Source: Lactobacillus equicursoris DSM 19284 = JCM 14600 = CIP 110162
Lineage (GTDB): Bacteria > Bacillota > Bacilli > Lactobacillales > Lactobacillaceae
DNA length: 53,350 nt
Direction of reading: 5' to 3'
NCBI RefSeq assembly: GCF_001434815.1
Contig: NZ_AZDU01000007.1
Location: 241-53,590 of the forward strand
Every line of letters starts with the position of its first letter. Position 1 is the stretch's first letter. Under the pieces are notes generated by a model that did no database searches, was not told the DNA's origin, and saw only the letters and a program-made list of their open reading frames with translations. Shown here piece after piece: positions 45,055-52,999 of the stretch. The position numbers and the translations under genes were made by a program.

Positions 45055-46590
45055 GTGAGTTTACTAACTGTTGAAGGCTTAGGTCAGGGCTTTGGCGACA
45101 AGACCCTGTACGAGGATGCCAATTTCGTCTTAAATAAAGAAGACCACATGGGGGTCACTGGGCAAAATGGGGTCGGCAAGTCGACCCTGATCAAGATTTT
45201 GACCGGGGAAATCCTGCCCGATGGCGGAAGCGTCAAGTGGCAAAACAAGGTCACGGTGGGCTACTTAGACCAGTACGCCAAGTTAACGCCGGGCTTGACT
45301 TTGCGCGGCTTTTTGCAAACGGCCTTTGCGGGGCTCTATGAGGAAGAAAAAAGGCTAAACCAACTTTACGTCGATTACGGCGAAAGCGGCGACGACAAGC
45401 TGCTGGCCAAGGCCGGGGCCCTCCAGACCGACTTAGAGGAGCACAATTTTTACGACCTGGACACGGAAATCGACCAAGTGGCGCGCGGGCTCGGCTTTGC
45501 CCGCCTGGACCAAGATGTGAGCGAGCTGTCTGGCGGCCAGCGGTCCAAGCTGATTTTGGCCAAGCTGCTACTGGAAAAGCCGGACGTCCTGGTTTTGGAC
45601 GAACCGACCAACTACCTGGACGTGGGCCACATTGACTGGCTGGTCGACTACCTGAACGCTTTTGCCGGCGCCTTCATCGTGGTCAGCCACGACTACGACT
45701 TCTTGGGCCGGATCACCAACTGCGTGATCGACATCGATTTTGGCACCATCACTCGCTACACTGGGACCTTGAAGCAGGCCCTGCGGCAAAAGGAGGCCAA
45801 CCGGGTCACTTACCTCAAGGCCTACGCCAACCAGCAGCGCAAGATTGCCAAGACCGAGGCCTATATCCGGAAAAATAAGGCTGGTACCCGGGCCAAAAGT
45901 GCGCGTTCTCGGCAAAAGCAGCTGGACAAGCTAGAGGTCTTGACGCCGCCAACCAAGGGGAAAAAGGCCAACTTCACCTTCCCTTATGTGGCGACGGCTT
46001 CTAATTTGCTTTTGCAGACCCAGGACCTGGTCATCGGCTACGGCGGTCAAGCCTTGGTCAAGACGGCTTTTAACTTCAGCGTGGCCAATGGGGAAAAGGT
46101 CGCCATCACCGGTTTCAACGGGATCGGGAAGACGACGCTTTTGAAAACTTTGCTAGGGGCATTGGACCCGGTTTATGGCGGCTTTGAAATGTCGCCAACG
46201 GTCAAATTAGCCTACTTTAAGCAGGACCTGACCTGGCCCAACCAGAACATGACGCCTCTGCAGTATTTGGCCAGCGAGTTTGAGCAGGTTAAGCCCAAAG
46301 AGCTCCGCCAGGCCCTGGCCCGGATGGGGCTGACCGCCCAATTAGTGATGAGCCCGCTAAAAGAATTGTCCGGGGGCGAGCAGGAAAAGGTTAAGCTGGC
46401 CAAGATGCAGTTTGAGCCGGCCAATCTCCTCTTTTTGGACGAACCGACCAACCACCTGGACAACGAAACCAAGGACAGTTTGCGTAAGGCCATCATGGCT
46501 TTTCCGGGCGGCATTATCGTCGTTAGCCACGAGCGAGACTTTTTCCAAGGCGACTGGGTGGACAAGGTCGTTGACTTAGAAACGATGTAA
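45055..46590 (+). CDS. ABC-F family ATPase
   Basis: A 511-residue soluble protein with two ABC domains and no membrane part. Walker A copies are GQNGVGKST (about 36) and GFNGIGKTT (about 354), signatures ELSGGQRSK and ELSGGEQEK, and Walker B LVLDEPTNYLD and LFLDEPTNHLD. A charged linker between domains (about 245-300) is the ribosome-facing part. It acts on ribosomes, as a translation factor or antibiotic-protection protein. GTG start with AGGAG; the subclass is uncertain. Confidence 0.85.
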   Translation: MSLLTVEGLGQGFGDKTLYEDANFVLNKEDHMGVTGQNGVGKSTLIKILTGEILPDGGSVKWQNKVTVGYLDQYAKLTPGLTLRGFLQTAFAGLYEEEKRLNQLYVDYGESGDDKLLAKAGALQTDLEEHNFYDLDTEIDQVARGLGFARLDQDVSELSGGQRSKLILAKLLLEKPDVLVLDEPTNYLDVGHIDWLVDYLNAFAGAFIVVSHDYDFLGRITNCVIDIDFGTITRYTGTLKQALRQKEANRVTYLKAYANQQRKIAKTEAYIRKNKAGTRAKSARSRQKQLDKLEVLTPPTKGKKANFTFPYVATASNLLLQTQDLVIGYGGQALVKTAFNFSVANGEKVAITGFNGIGKTTLLKTLLGALDPVYGGFEMSPTVKLAYFKQDLTWPNQNMTPLQYLASEFEQVKPKELRQALARMGLTAQLVMSPLKELSGGEQEKVKLAKMQFEPANLLFLDEPTNHLDNETKDSLRKAIMAFPGGIIVVSHERDFFQGDWVDKVVDLETM

Positions 46591-46612
46591 GTTTTTTCAT
46601 TTGGTAAAAATT

Positions 46613-47386
46613 ATGAGTACAGATGCCTACACCAAGAGAGTGGTTCATACCTGCCTGAAGGCGGGCCGGCTGATGCTGATCGGCGGGAGTGAAATGTACC
46701 GGGTTGAAGACACGATGCGGCGGATTGCGGTAAACGCCGGCATCAAGGAGGTCAACGTTTTTGGCATGCCGACCGGGATCTTCGTGTCCCTAGACGACGG
46801 GACCAATAGTACGGTGACCGAGCTTGAGTCGGTTAAAAAGCGGTCGATCAACCTGGAATTGGTCGACCGGTTCAACGAGCTTTCGCGCGAATTCGCCGAC
46901 GGCCGGATCGACCTGGACCAGCTGGAGGACCGGCTCTGCGACGTCGACGAGCGCACGCCGACTTTTCCCTTGTGGCTGCAGGTGCTGGGCGCCGGCGCCT
47001 TGAGTGCGACTTTGATGGTGCTCTTTTTGAACGTGTACGACTGGCTGGACCTGCCGGTGGCCGGGGTGATCGGTGCTTTTGGCTACTGGTTTGACGACTG
47101 GCTGAACAGCCACACCCGCGTGCGCTTTTTGGCCGAGATGGTATCAGCGGCCGTGATGGGGCTGCTCGCCGTGGGGGCGCATGCCCTGTGGCCGGCCTGC
47201 AACCTGAACAACATCTTGGTCGGCGCCTTGATGACCCTGGTGCCAGGGTTAGCCCTGACCAACGCCCTGCGCGACCTCTTCATGGGCGACTGGGTGTCCG
47301 GCATCGTCCGCATGGTCGAGGCCGCGATGACGGCGATCGCCTTGGGCGGCGGCGTCGGGATGGTGATTAGATTTTTGGGGGCCTAG
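46613..47386 (+). CDS. Threonine/serine exporter-type protein, large subunit (DUF1212)
   Basis: A 257-residue protein. The N-terminal cytoplasmic domain has GGSEMYRVEDTMRRI and the ThrE signature region, followed by about five helices (120-257). With the next gene it forms a split ThrE transporter. ATG 46613 is chosen over an in-frame TTG at 46601; the ribosome site is weak, and translation may depend on the ABC-F gene 22 bp upstream. Confidence 0.8.
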   Translation: MSTDAYTKRVVHTCLKAGRLMLIGGSEMYRVEDTMRRIAVNAGIKEVNVFGMPTGIFVSLDDGTNSTVTELESVKKRSINLELVDRFNELSREFADGRIDLDQLEDRLCDVDERTPTFPLWLQVLGAGALSATLMVLFLNVYDWLDLPVAGVIGAFGYWFDDWLNSHTRVRFLAEMVSAAVMGLLAVGAHALWPACNLNNILVGALMTLVPGLALTNALRDLFMGDWVSGIVRMVEAAMTAIALGGGVGMVIRFLGA

Positions 47387-47388
47387 CC

Positions 47389-47868
47389 ATGATGGGGATC
47401 CACTTTACCAGCTTTGACCTGGTCATCAATTTGATTTTTTCCTACATCGCTACGGTCGGCTTTGCCTTGACGGTCAACATCCCGCACCGGGTGATCCACT
47501 ACAGCGGCCTGTGCGGGCTGGCCGGATGGATGGTCTACTGGCTGTTGACGCTGGCGTCGGCGGGACGGCTCTTGTCCAACGTGGCTGGTGCCTTCGTCGT
47601 AGGCTTAGTCGCGGTCCTTTTTGCCAAATGGAAAAAGTGTCCCGTGACCCTCTTTAGTGTGCCGGGGCTAGTGCCGCTGGTGCCGGGGGCGCCGGCCTAC
47701 ATGGCGGTGCGGCGCTTTATCGATGGCCACTACATGGCAGGGATGCAGATGATCATGCGCGTCGCCATCATCACGGTGGCGATCGCGCTGGGCTTTTTGC
47801 TGTCGACCCTGTTTCAGGAGGCGCTGAACAAGCTGATTAAGCGTCGGCGCGCGCGGCTGCGGCGGTAG
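47389..47868 (+). CDS. Threonine/serine exporter-type protein, small subunit (DUF3815)
   Basis: A 159-residue membrane protein with four helices and VPGLVPLVPGAPAYMAVR (about 93-110), the ThrE_2 pattern. It starts 2 bp after the large subunit. The two match the halves of single-chain ThrE exporters. The arginine-rich C-terminus ends shortly before a strong promoter for a separate RNA. Confidence 0.8.
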   Translation: MMGIHFTSFDLVINLIFSYIATVGFALTVNIPHRVIHYSGLCGLAGWMVYWLLTLASAGRLLSNVAGAFVVGLVAVLFAKWKKCPVTLFSVPGLVPLVPGAPAYMAVRRFIDGHYMAGMQMIMRVAIITVAIALGFLLSTLFQEALNKLIKRRRARLRR

Positions 47869-47873
47869 GCTTT

Positions 47874-47902
47874 TTGACAATTTGGCCCGGAGGGGCTATA
47901 AT
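47874..47902 (+). promoter_or_regulatory. Consensus promoter of an RNA gene
   Basis: TTGACA (47874-47879), exactly 17 bp, then TATAAT (47897-47902). It is the only perfect -35/17/-10 combination noticed in the window, and no protein gene follows before the terminator. Confidence 0.85.
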
Positions 47903-47908
47903 GTTGAC

Positions 47909-48101
47909 TGACGAGTCGAGAAAAACGCATGGTGCGTATTTTGAGATAGAGGGCATCCGGCTTAACTGCCAGACGCGGGAAGCGTCGATGCTGACACACC
48001 CTTGATGTGAACGAGAAGGAGTCACGGCCGTCTATGCCGTACTGATTTTTGACAATTCGGCCGCCTTGATAGAAGGACCCTGGTAACAGGGTCCTTTTTT
48101 G
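47909..48101 (+). ncRNA. Putative structured small RNA of about 190 nt
   Basis: It starts about 7 bp after a perfect promoter and ends at the terminator GGACCCT-GGTA-ACAGGGTCC-T6 (48074-48101). Visible helices are ACGCA/TGCGT (near 47928), GCATC/GATGC enclosing GACGC-GGGAA-GCGTC (about 47953-47993), and ACGGC/GCCGT (near 48024-48040). A 17-nt near-repeat, TTTTTGACAATTTGGCC at the promoter and TTTTTGACAATTCGGCC at about 48046, flanks the body. No family was recognised; it is not a clear 6S, SRP, T-box or known riboswitch. No coding frame with a ribosome site. Confidence 0.6.
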
Positions 48102-48117
48102 TTGGCGTGGATCGCCG

Positions 48118-49130
48118 TTGCTGTTGTATGTCAACCGGTTTGTTTTTGGCCGAAAATCGCCCCCGAAGTATGTCAACCGGTTTGATTTTGGCCGAAAATC
48201 GCCCCCAAAGTATGTCAACCGGCGTGGATTTGGCCGAAAAAAGCCCCCAAAGTATGTCAACCGGTGTGGATTTAGGCAAAAATTGCCCCCAAAGTATGTC
48301 AACCGGTTTGATTTTGGCCGAAAAAAGCCCCCAAAGTATGTCAACCGGTTTGGATTTGGTCGAAAACTGCCCCCAAAGTATGTCAACCGGTTTGTTTTTT
48401 GTCCGAAATCGCCCCCGAAGTATGTCAACCGGCGAGGATTTGGTCGAAAACCGCCCCCAAAGTATGTCAACCGGCGTGGATTTAGGCGAAAAAAGCCCCC
48501 GAAGTATGTCAACCGGTTTGATTTTTGCTGAAAAAAGCCCCCGAAGTATGTCAACCGGTGTGGATTTTGGCAAAAACTGCCCCCGAAATATGTCAACCGG
48601 TGTGGATTTGGTCGAAAATTGCCCCCGAAGTATGTCAACCGGTGTGGATTTGGTCGAAAATTGCCCCCGAAGTATGTCAACCGGCGTGGATTTAGGCGAA
48701 AATTGCCCCCGAAGTATGTTAACCGGTTTGTTTTTTGTCCGAAATCGCCCCCAAAGTATGTTAACCGGTCTGGATTTAGGTGAGAAAAGCCCCCGAAGTA
48801 TGTCAACCAAATCTGGTTGAGTCAACTTGGGGGCCAAAAACGTCAAAAACGAGTCCGGTTGAGTCAACTCGGGGGCGAAAAACGTCAAAACCCAGCCCGG
48901 TTGAGTCAACTCGGGGGCGAAAAACGTCAAAACCCAGCCTGGTTGAGTCAACATGGGGGCAAAAAACGTCAAAACCCAGCCCGGTTGAGTCAACTTGGGG
49001 GCAAAAAACCGCAAAAACGAGTCCGGTTGAGTCAACTTGGGAGCAAAAAACCGCAAAAACGAGTCCGGTTGAGTCAACTTGGGGGCGAAAAACGTCAAAC
49101 CCCAGTCCGGTTGAGTCAACTTGGGGGCTG
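48118..49130. repeat. Array E: bipolar 42-bp repeat array upstream of the NERD-Rep gene
   Basis: Seventeen left-pointing units in phase from 48118 (the first is partial) to 48790, and eight right-pointing units from 48815 to 49109. No phase slip. Left spacers include the dyad GATTTTGGCCGAAAATC. Right cores are GGTTGAGTCAACTTGGGGGC. It begins 16 bp after the small-RNA terminator and ends 165 bp before the NERD-Rep start codon. A 237-codon open frame crosses it as an artefact. Confidence 0.95.
48803..48820. repeat. Central dyad of array E
   Basis: TCAACC-AAATCT-GGTTGA; flanking units start at 48790 and 48815, 25 bp apart. Confidence 0.9.
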
Positions 49131-49295
49131 CATCGTCCACCTCAGCTGCCCCAGCCACCCCGTCCACCCCAGCCGCACCACCCCCCACCTTCCAACTTTA
49201 CAAAAACGAAAACTGTCAAATACCACCTACTTTTTAGCCACTAATTTCGGTGATTTTGGCTTTTTTGTTGTAATAATAAGTGAAGGGGGATTACC

Positions 49296-50903
49296 ATGAA
49301 CAGAATTTTTGACCATTGGTTTACCACAACCAATGAAGAACAAATCGATAATGACACTGTTATTGAATCAGCCCGCAAAAGTGAGCTGATTTACAATCCT
49401 AGTTATACCTATCCGGTTCAGCTGTCCACGACTAACATGCCCGGAATCAATTGGATAAACAACATTTTAAATAGTTACAACCAGCTTGGACTTAGCGATC
49501 CGTACCCGATTTTGTCCCAGGATCAGTTGAACAATGTCAACTATCTGCTCACTGGGGATGCAGGCGAGCAACTAGTTGATCAAGCACTAAGGAAGCTAGT
49601 TAACCAGACTACCATCGTTTTTCATGATGTTCTTCTGCCTTATCAATACGGGCAAAGAAATGGGGACTTTGATAATCAAATTGATAATTTGGTCGTTACC
49701 AGTACTGGCATTTACTGCATTGAAGTTAAGGTGCGCAATTTTACCGGCAACTACTTTAATGTAAAAAATCTTTCGCCAGCCATCTACCAACAAATTACCT
49801 TCCATAAAGAAGCTGTCAAACAAGCTTTGCAAAGTGCAGGATATTCTGTTCCTAATAACCTTGTCAAAAATATTGTTGTCGTCATTGCTCGAGATAATCA
49901 TGAAAACTTTGATTTTAACGGTCAAACTAGCCTAGAGCATAAAGGGGCTAGGGTTAGCACCTTAGGTGAGCTCACAATAACCGTGAGCGAGGGCTTTAAC
50001 CAGTGCTATTTAAGGGCAGAGCAAATTCAGGATATTACGCGGATTATTCAGAAAAGTCGACTTCCAAATAAGCGAGTGTATCTGGATAATGTTCGCTTTA
50101 AGCTGACTCAGCAGCATTTTGACAAACTGGTACAAATGGAACAAACAGTTAGCTGGCATCTGCCAGTTGAGCAGAATATTTGCTATGCCAAAAAGCTTAA
50201 CGATTTGCCGATGACTGGCCTAAATGCTACGCAGCAGAATCTTTTTTGGATTATTGTTGGGCGGCTCTATGGTCAAGGCCGGCAAAAGATCAGTTTAACC
50301 GCTAATGAGCTGAAAGAGGCAGCGGGTTATCGCAGCAAAGACCATAAAAAGTTTGAGGTGCTGATCGGCAACCTTGCTGCCGTAATGCAGGAAATGCCAG
50401 TTTTCCGGCAGGCAAAGTTTGAATCTGGTAATTTAAGCGTGACGCTCAATGACCGGGACTTGCCGCTGTTTAACCAGTACACGCCAGACTTTATTTCTTG
50501 GAATAATTGGATTTTTAGCAAGATTAAATCAAATAATGCTAAAACCTTGTTTCGCAAGTTTGTTCAATTGGCCAACCAAGGGGCTTACCAAGCGTCGTTC
50601 CCGGACTTGCGCAGTCTGCTTGGCATTCAGCCATGTTACCGAAATACTTATGTTGTAAGAAAGCTAGACGAGGCTGTTTTGCAGTTAGCACCGTTTTTCC
50701 GAGATCTTAAATATGAGCTCAAACGGGGCCGGAATAACGAAATTGTCGCGATCACTTTTTCCTTTGACAAGATTAACCCCCAGGAACTGCTGGCCGTGTA
50801 TAGCGCCGATAAGTATTTGGACAACATCTCAGCAAACTTGGCTTTGTCGGAGACTGACAAGCAGCGGGCTCGGGCGCTTTTTGAGAAAAAATTCCTGAGT
50901 TAG
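49296..50903 (+). CDS. NERD nuclease-like domain fused to Rep_3-like winged helices
   Basis: A 535-residue soluble protein. Residues about 87-205 look like a NERD domain of the restriction-endonuclease-like fold: Glu91 in GDAGEQLVDQAL, Asp130 in QIDNLVV and the E-x-K pair Glu143/Lys145 in GIYCIEVKVRNFTG. Residues about 308-490 resemble the tandem winged helices of Rep_3 plasmid initiators: LNATQQNLFWIIVGRLY (WH1) and LFRKFVQLANQGAYQASFPDLRSLLGI followed by YELKRGRNNEIVAITFSF (WH2). It is AT-richer than nearby genes, suggesting transfer. The ATG follows AAGGGGGA. Array E lies just upstream. A repeat-binding role is inferred; domain calls are by eye. Confidence 0.65.
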   Translation: MNRIFDHWFTTTNEEQIDNDTVIESARKSELIYNPSYTYPVQLSTTNMPGINWINNILNSYNQLGLSDPYPILSQDQLNNVNYLLTGDAGEQLVDQALRKLVNQTTIVFHDVLLPYQYGQRNGDFDNQIDNLVVTSTGIYCIEVKVRNFTGNYFNVKNLSPAIYQQITFHKEAVKQALQSAGYSVPNNLVKNIVVVIARDNHENFDFNGQTSLEHKGARVSTLGELTITVSEGFNQCYLRAEQIQDITRIIQKSRLPNKRVYLDNVRFKLTQQHFDKLVQMEQTVSWHLPVEQNICYAKKLNDLPMTGLNATQQNLFWIIVGRLYGQGRQKISLTANELKEAAGYRSKDHKKFEVLIGNLAAVMQEMPVFRQAKFESGNLSVTLNDRDLPLFNQYTPDFISWNNWIFSKIKSNNAKTLFRKFVQLANQGAYQASFPDLRSLLGIQPCYRNTYVVRKLDEAVLQLAPFFRDLKYELKRGRNNEIVAITFSFDKINPQELLAVYSADKYLDNISANLALSETDKQRARALFEKKFLS

Positions 50904-50983
50904 CCGGCTGCATCGGCATCAAAGTGAGAAATGAAAATATGAAAAAGGTTACCAAATCTGAAATTTTTGTGATTTTTTGAACT

Positions 50984-51133
50984 ATGTCTGGCAAAATATT
51001 TGTAACCAAGAAATTGCCAAAAGCTGTCATGAAAAAAATCTCATTAAAGAAATTCAAAAAAGCTTGGAATGATCTTTTCTTAGGTAGTGTAGCAGGAAAA
51101 GTCAGCGAACAGGCATATAATTATATGGTGTAA
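50984..51133 (+). CDS. Possible small basic protein
   Basis: 49 codons giving a Lys-rich product (MSGKIFVTKKLPKAVMKKI start). No convincing ribosome site precedes the ATG. It may be a remnant of a larger gene in this AT-rich accessory stretch, or non-coding. Confidence 0.25.
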   Translation: MSGKIFVTKKLPKAVMKKISLKKFKKAWNDLFLGSVAGKVSEQAYNYMV

Positions 51134-51166
51134 TTTGGTATTATCTAGATTAAGATGGGAGAAAAT

Positions 51167-51379
51167 ATGGATAAGCTAAAAAAGAAAATGCCGAAAAATA
51201 AGTATGCAAGAGCTGCTATCTCATTGACAATCTTTTTTGCCTGCATTCTGCCAATCCAATACTTATTTGAGAAATTGTCGTTTAGTACATTTTGGTCAAA
51301 CTTTCTTGGCTTAACTATTGGTGTGTACCTCTTTCGGAAAATCATCGTTGCTTTGGGAATTCAACGACACAATTTTTAA
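51167..51379 (+). CDS. Small membrane protein
   Basis: 70 residues: a lysine-rich start, then two hydrophobic segments (about 17-34 and 40-60). ATG 51167 follows GGGAG by 5 nt; an in-frame ATG at 51155 overlaps that site and is less likely. Not recognised. AT-rich like its neighbours. Confidence 0.5.
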   Translation: MDKLKKKMPKNKYARAAISLTIFFACILPIQYLFEKLSFSTFWSNFLGLTIGVYLFRKIIVALGIQRHNF

Positions 51380-51392
51380 TCTAAAATCGAAA

Positions 51393-51527
51393 ATGATCAA
51401 TAAACTGCTAGCCAAGTATTATAAAGCGGTAGCTTTAGAGAATGTAGAACAACAAGAGAAGATTGCTAGGATGTTAGCGGAATTTGGTTATAGGGATTTA
51501 ATAGTTGCGTTTAGTACCGCATCATAA
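51393..51527 (+). CDS. Possible small protein
   Basis: 44 codons, 14 bp after the previous gene, giving a helical, charged product (MINKLLAKYYKAVALENVEQ start). No clear ribosome site. It could be translated by coupling or be a fragment. Confidence 0.3.
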   Translation: MINKLLAKYYKAVALENVEQQEKIARMLAEFGYRDLIVAFSTAS

Positions 51528-51558
51528 TCATTTTTTCCAAGATTTGCGTATAAAAATA

Positions 51559-51720
51559 TGGTAAAATAAGCGGGTAATAGAGGAGACTCTATTTCCCTGG
51601 CAATCAGTGTTTTCCCCATGTTTCTGATGCCGGGAGGTTATAAATCAGTCAAGTGCTGGTGACAACCTATATTTTCCTATTAATCCTAATGAGAACCGGC
51701 TCTGGCCGGCTCTTTTTTTC
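51559..51720 (+). ncRNA. Putative structured RNA upstream of the 51797 gene
   Basis: An extended -10, TGG-TAAAAT (51559-51567), precedes a stretch with several hairpins. These are AGAG-GAG-ACTCT, a long stem pairing TCCCTGGCAATCAG with CTGATGCCGGGA, AGGTT/AACCT enclosing GTCA/TGAC, and finally a terminator (CCGGC-TCTG-GCCGG and seven T, 51691-51720). The order of helices followed by a terminator 76 bp before a gene could be an attenuator or riboswitch, or a free RNA of about 150 nt. No known class recognised. Confidence 0.5.
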
Positions 51721-51796
51721 GAATGAAGATGCTTGCACATTGGCCTTTTTTTGGTTAAGGTTAATACAGAATCATGCAAGTAAGTAGGCGGAAAAA

Positions 51797-52300
51797 ATGA
51801 AGATAAATTTGAAAGACTTAACGCAAGCAATCGAAGACCAGGCTTACCTGTCCGACATGGAGAACATCAAGTACGCGGACGTTTCCCGGAGTAAAAAGAA
51901 GCTCCGCGAGCATGCCGCTAAGATGGTTAGCGAGGTGGCGCTGGCTTTGAAGAAAAATTCCCTCATGCAGGTCCAGCTGGTTTTGGAAGGAAAGAGCCCG
52001 ATTACTTTTGCTCTGGAAACCAACATTGTCAACTTGCCACTAGCTTATTATAAAAAGCTGATCAACTTCTTTGACGAAGACGAGGAGGTGCCGGTCAAGG
52101 TCTACTTTGAAACGGCCAACGACGACCTGAACGCCTCCCACTTCCGCATCGACCTCCTGATGGACGGCGAGGACCTGGTTGCCGACCCGGACAAGGCCAC
52201 TGACCTCTTGACCTCCGCCATGAGCGAGAAGATCAAGCAGATCAAGGAAAACGAGAAGGCTGCCCGGGAAGCTGCCAAGGAGGCTAAGGCTGCCAAGTAA
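51797..52300 (+). CDS. Hypothetical cytoplasmic protein with charged C-terminal helix
   Basis: A 167-residue acidic protein without membrane segments. The last 30 residues (EKIKQIKENEKAAREAAKEAKAAK region) form a highly charged alanine-rich helix. AGGCGG precedes the ATG. The next gene starts 12 bp later, so the two are probably cotranscribed. Not recognised. Confidence 0.65.
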   Translation: MKINLKDLTQAIEDQAYLSDMENIKYADVSRSKKKLREHAAKMVSEVALALKKNSLMQVQLVLEGKSPITFALETNIVNLPLAYYKKLINFFDEDEEVPVKVYFETANDDLNASHFRIDLLMDGEDLVADPDKATDLLTSAMSEKIKQIKENEKAAREAAKEAKAAK

Positions 52301-52312
52301 GGTGGGCGCGCC

Positions 52313-52912
52313 ATGTGGAGCTGGAATGTTTTAGGGGTGGCCCTGTGGGTCGCCGTCATTGTTTATTTAGTTTTTGTCATTAAAAATATCCGCCAGCGGC
52401 GCCTCAAGATGATCATCACCCGCCAGCGGACTTTTGAGGTCAAAAATTTTCTTCTCAGCTGCCTGGAAGTTGCTGTGTTGCTAGTTGCCATCGCCTTCTT
52501 GGGTTGGGAGACTCTTTTTAAAAAGCCGGACTTGACGGACCGGTCGCAGGTCGAAAGCCGCGTGACCTACCACGCTCTGGTTCTGGAGCCTAGCGCGGTC
52601 AAGAGCTACTACGTCAAGGAGGCGGCTGGCAGCTACGCTTACTATATAAATGGCAAAAAGTATACTGTACCGACCGGCAAGGCGGCCGTGGTGACGGGGT
52701 CCAGTCCGGCCGGCGCCGCTTCGACGAGCGGGGTGCCCTTTAGCAAGGCGGCCCTGGTAAAAAAGGACGCCCAGTACCAGAAGGCCTACGTAGCCGTGTA
52801 CGAGGCGAGCTACAAGAACACCGCGGCCAACGGGCTGGGGATGCACGCTAGCAAGAGCGCCAAGTGCTTTTACCTAATCCGGGTGCCGGATGCCTCATTT
52901 GTTGAAAAGTAA
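52313..52912 (+). CDS. Membrane-anchored protein, LVIS_2131-like
   Basis: A 199-residue protein with two N-terminal helices (about 5-24 and 45-65) and a soluble extracytoplasmic part of about 130 residues. From memory it resembles the LVIS_2131 family of lactobacilli, whose function is unknown. It follows the preceding gene closely and ends at a terminator. Confidence 0.6.
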   Translation: MWSWNVLGVALWVAVIVYLVFVIKNIRQRRLKMIITRQRTFEVKNFLLSCLEVAVLLVAIAFLGWETLFKKPDLTDRSQVESRVTYHALVLEPSAVKSYYVKEAAGSYAYYINGKKYTVPTGKAAVVTGSSPAGAASTSGVPFSKAALVKKDAQYQKAYVAVYEASYKNTAANGLGMHASKSAKCFYLIRVPDASFVEK

Positions 52913-52917
52913 AGTAA

Positions 52918-52949
52918 ACCGTCAAGCCTTAGGGCTTGGCGGTTTTTGC
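52918..52949 (+). terminator. Terminator after the 52313 gene
   Basis: ACCGTCAAGCC-TTAG-GGCTTGGCGGT followed by T4-5. Array F begins 51 bp later. Confidence 0.85.
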
Positions 52950-52999
52950 TTGGGGCGGTGGTTGGCTGGGGGCTGCCCATTGCTGGTTGTCGGTTGTCG

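Noticed and set aside
47909-47960. Hammerhead ribozyme in the small RNA (CTGACGA followed by GAGAAA)
   Set aside because: There is no room for stem II between the two boxes, and no proper closing stem or cleavage triplet.
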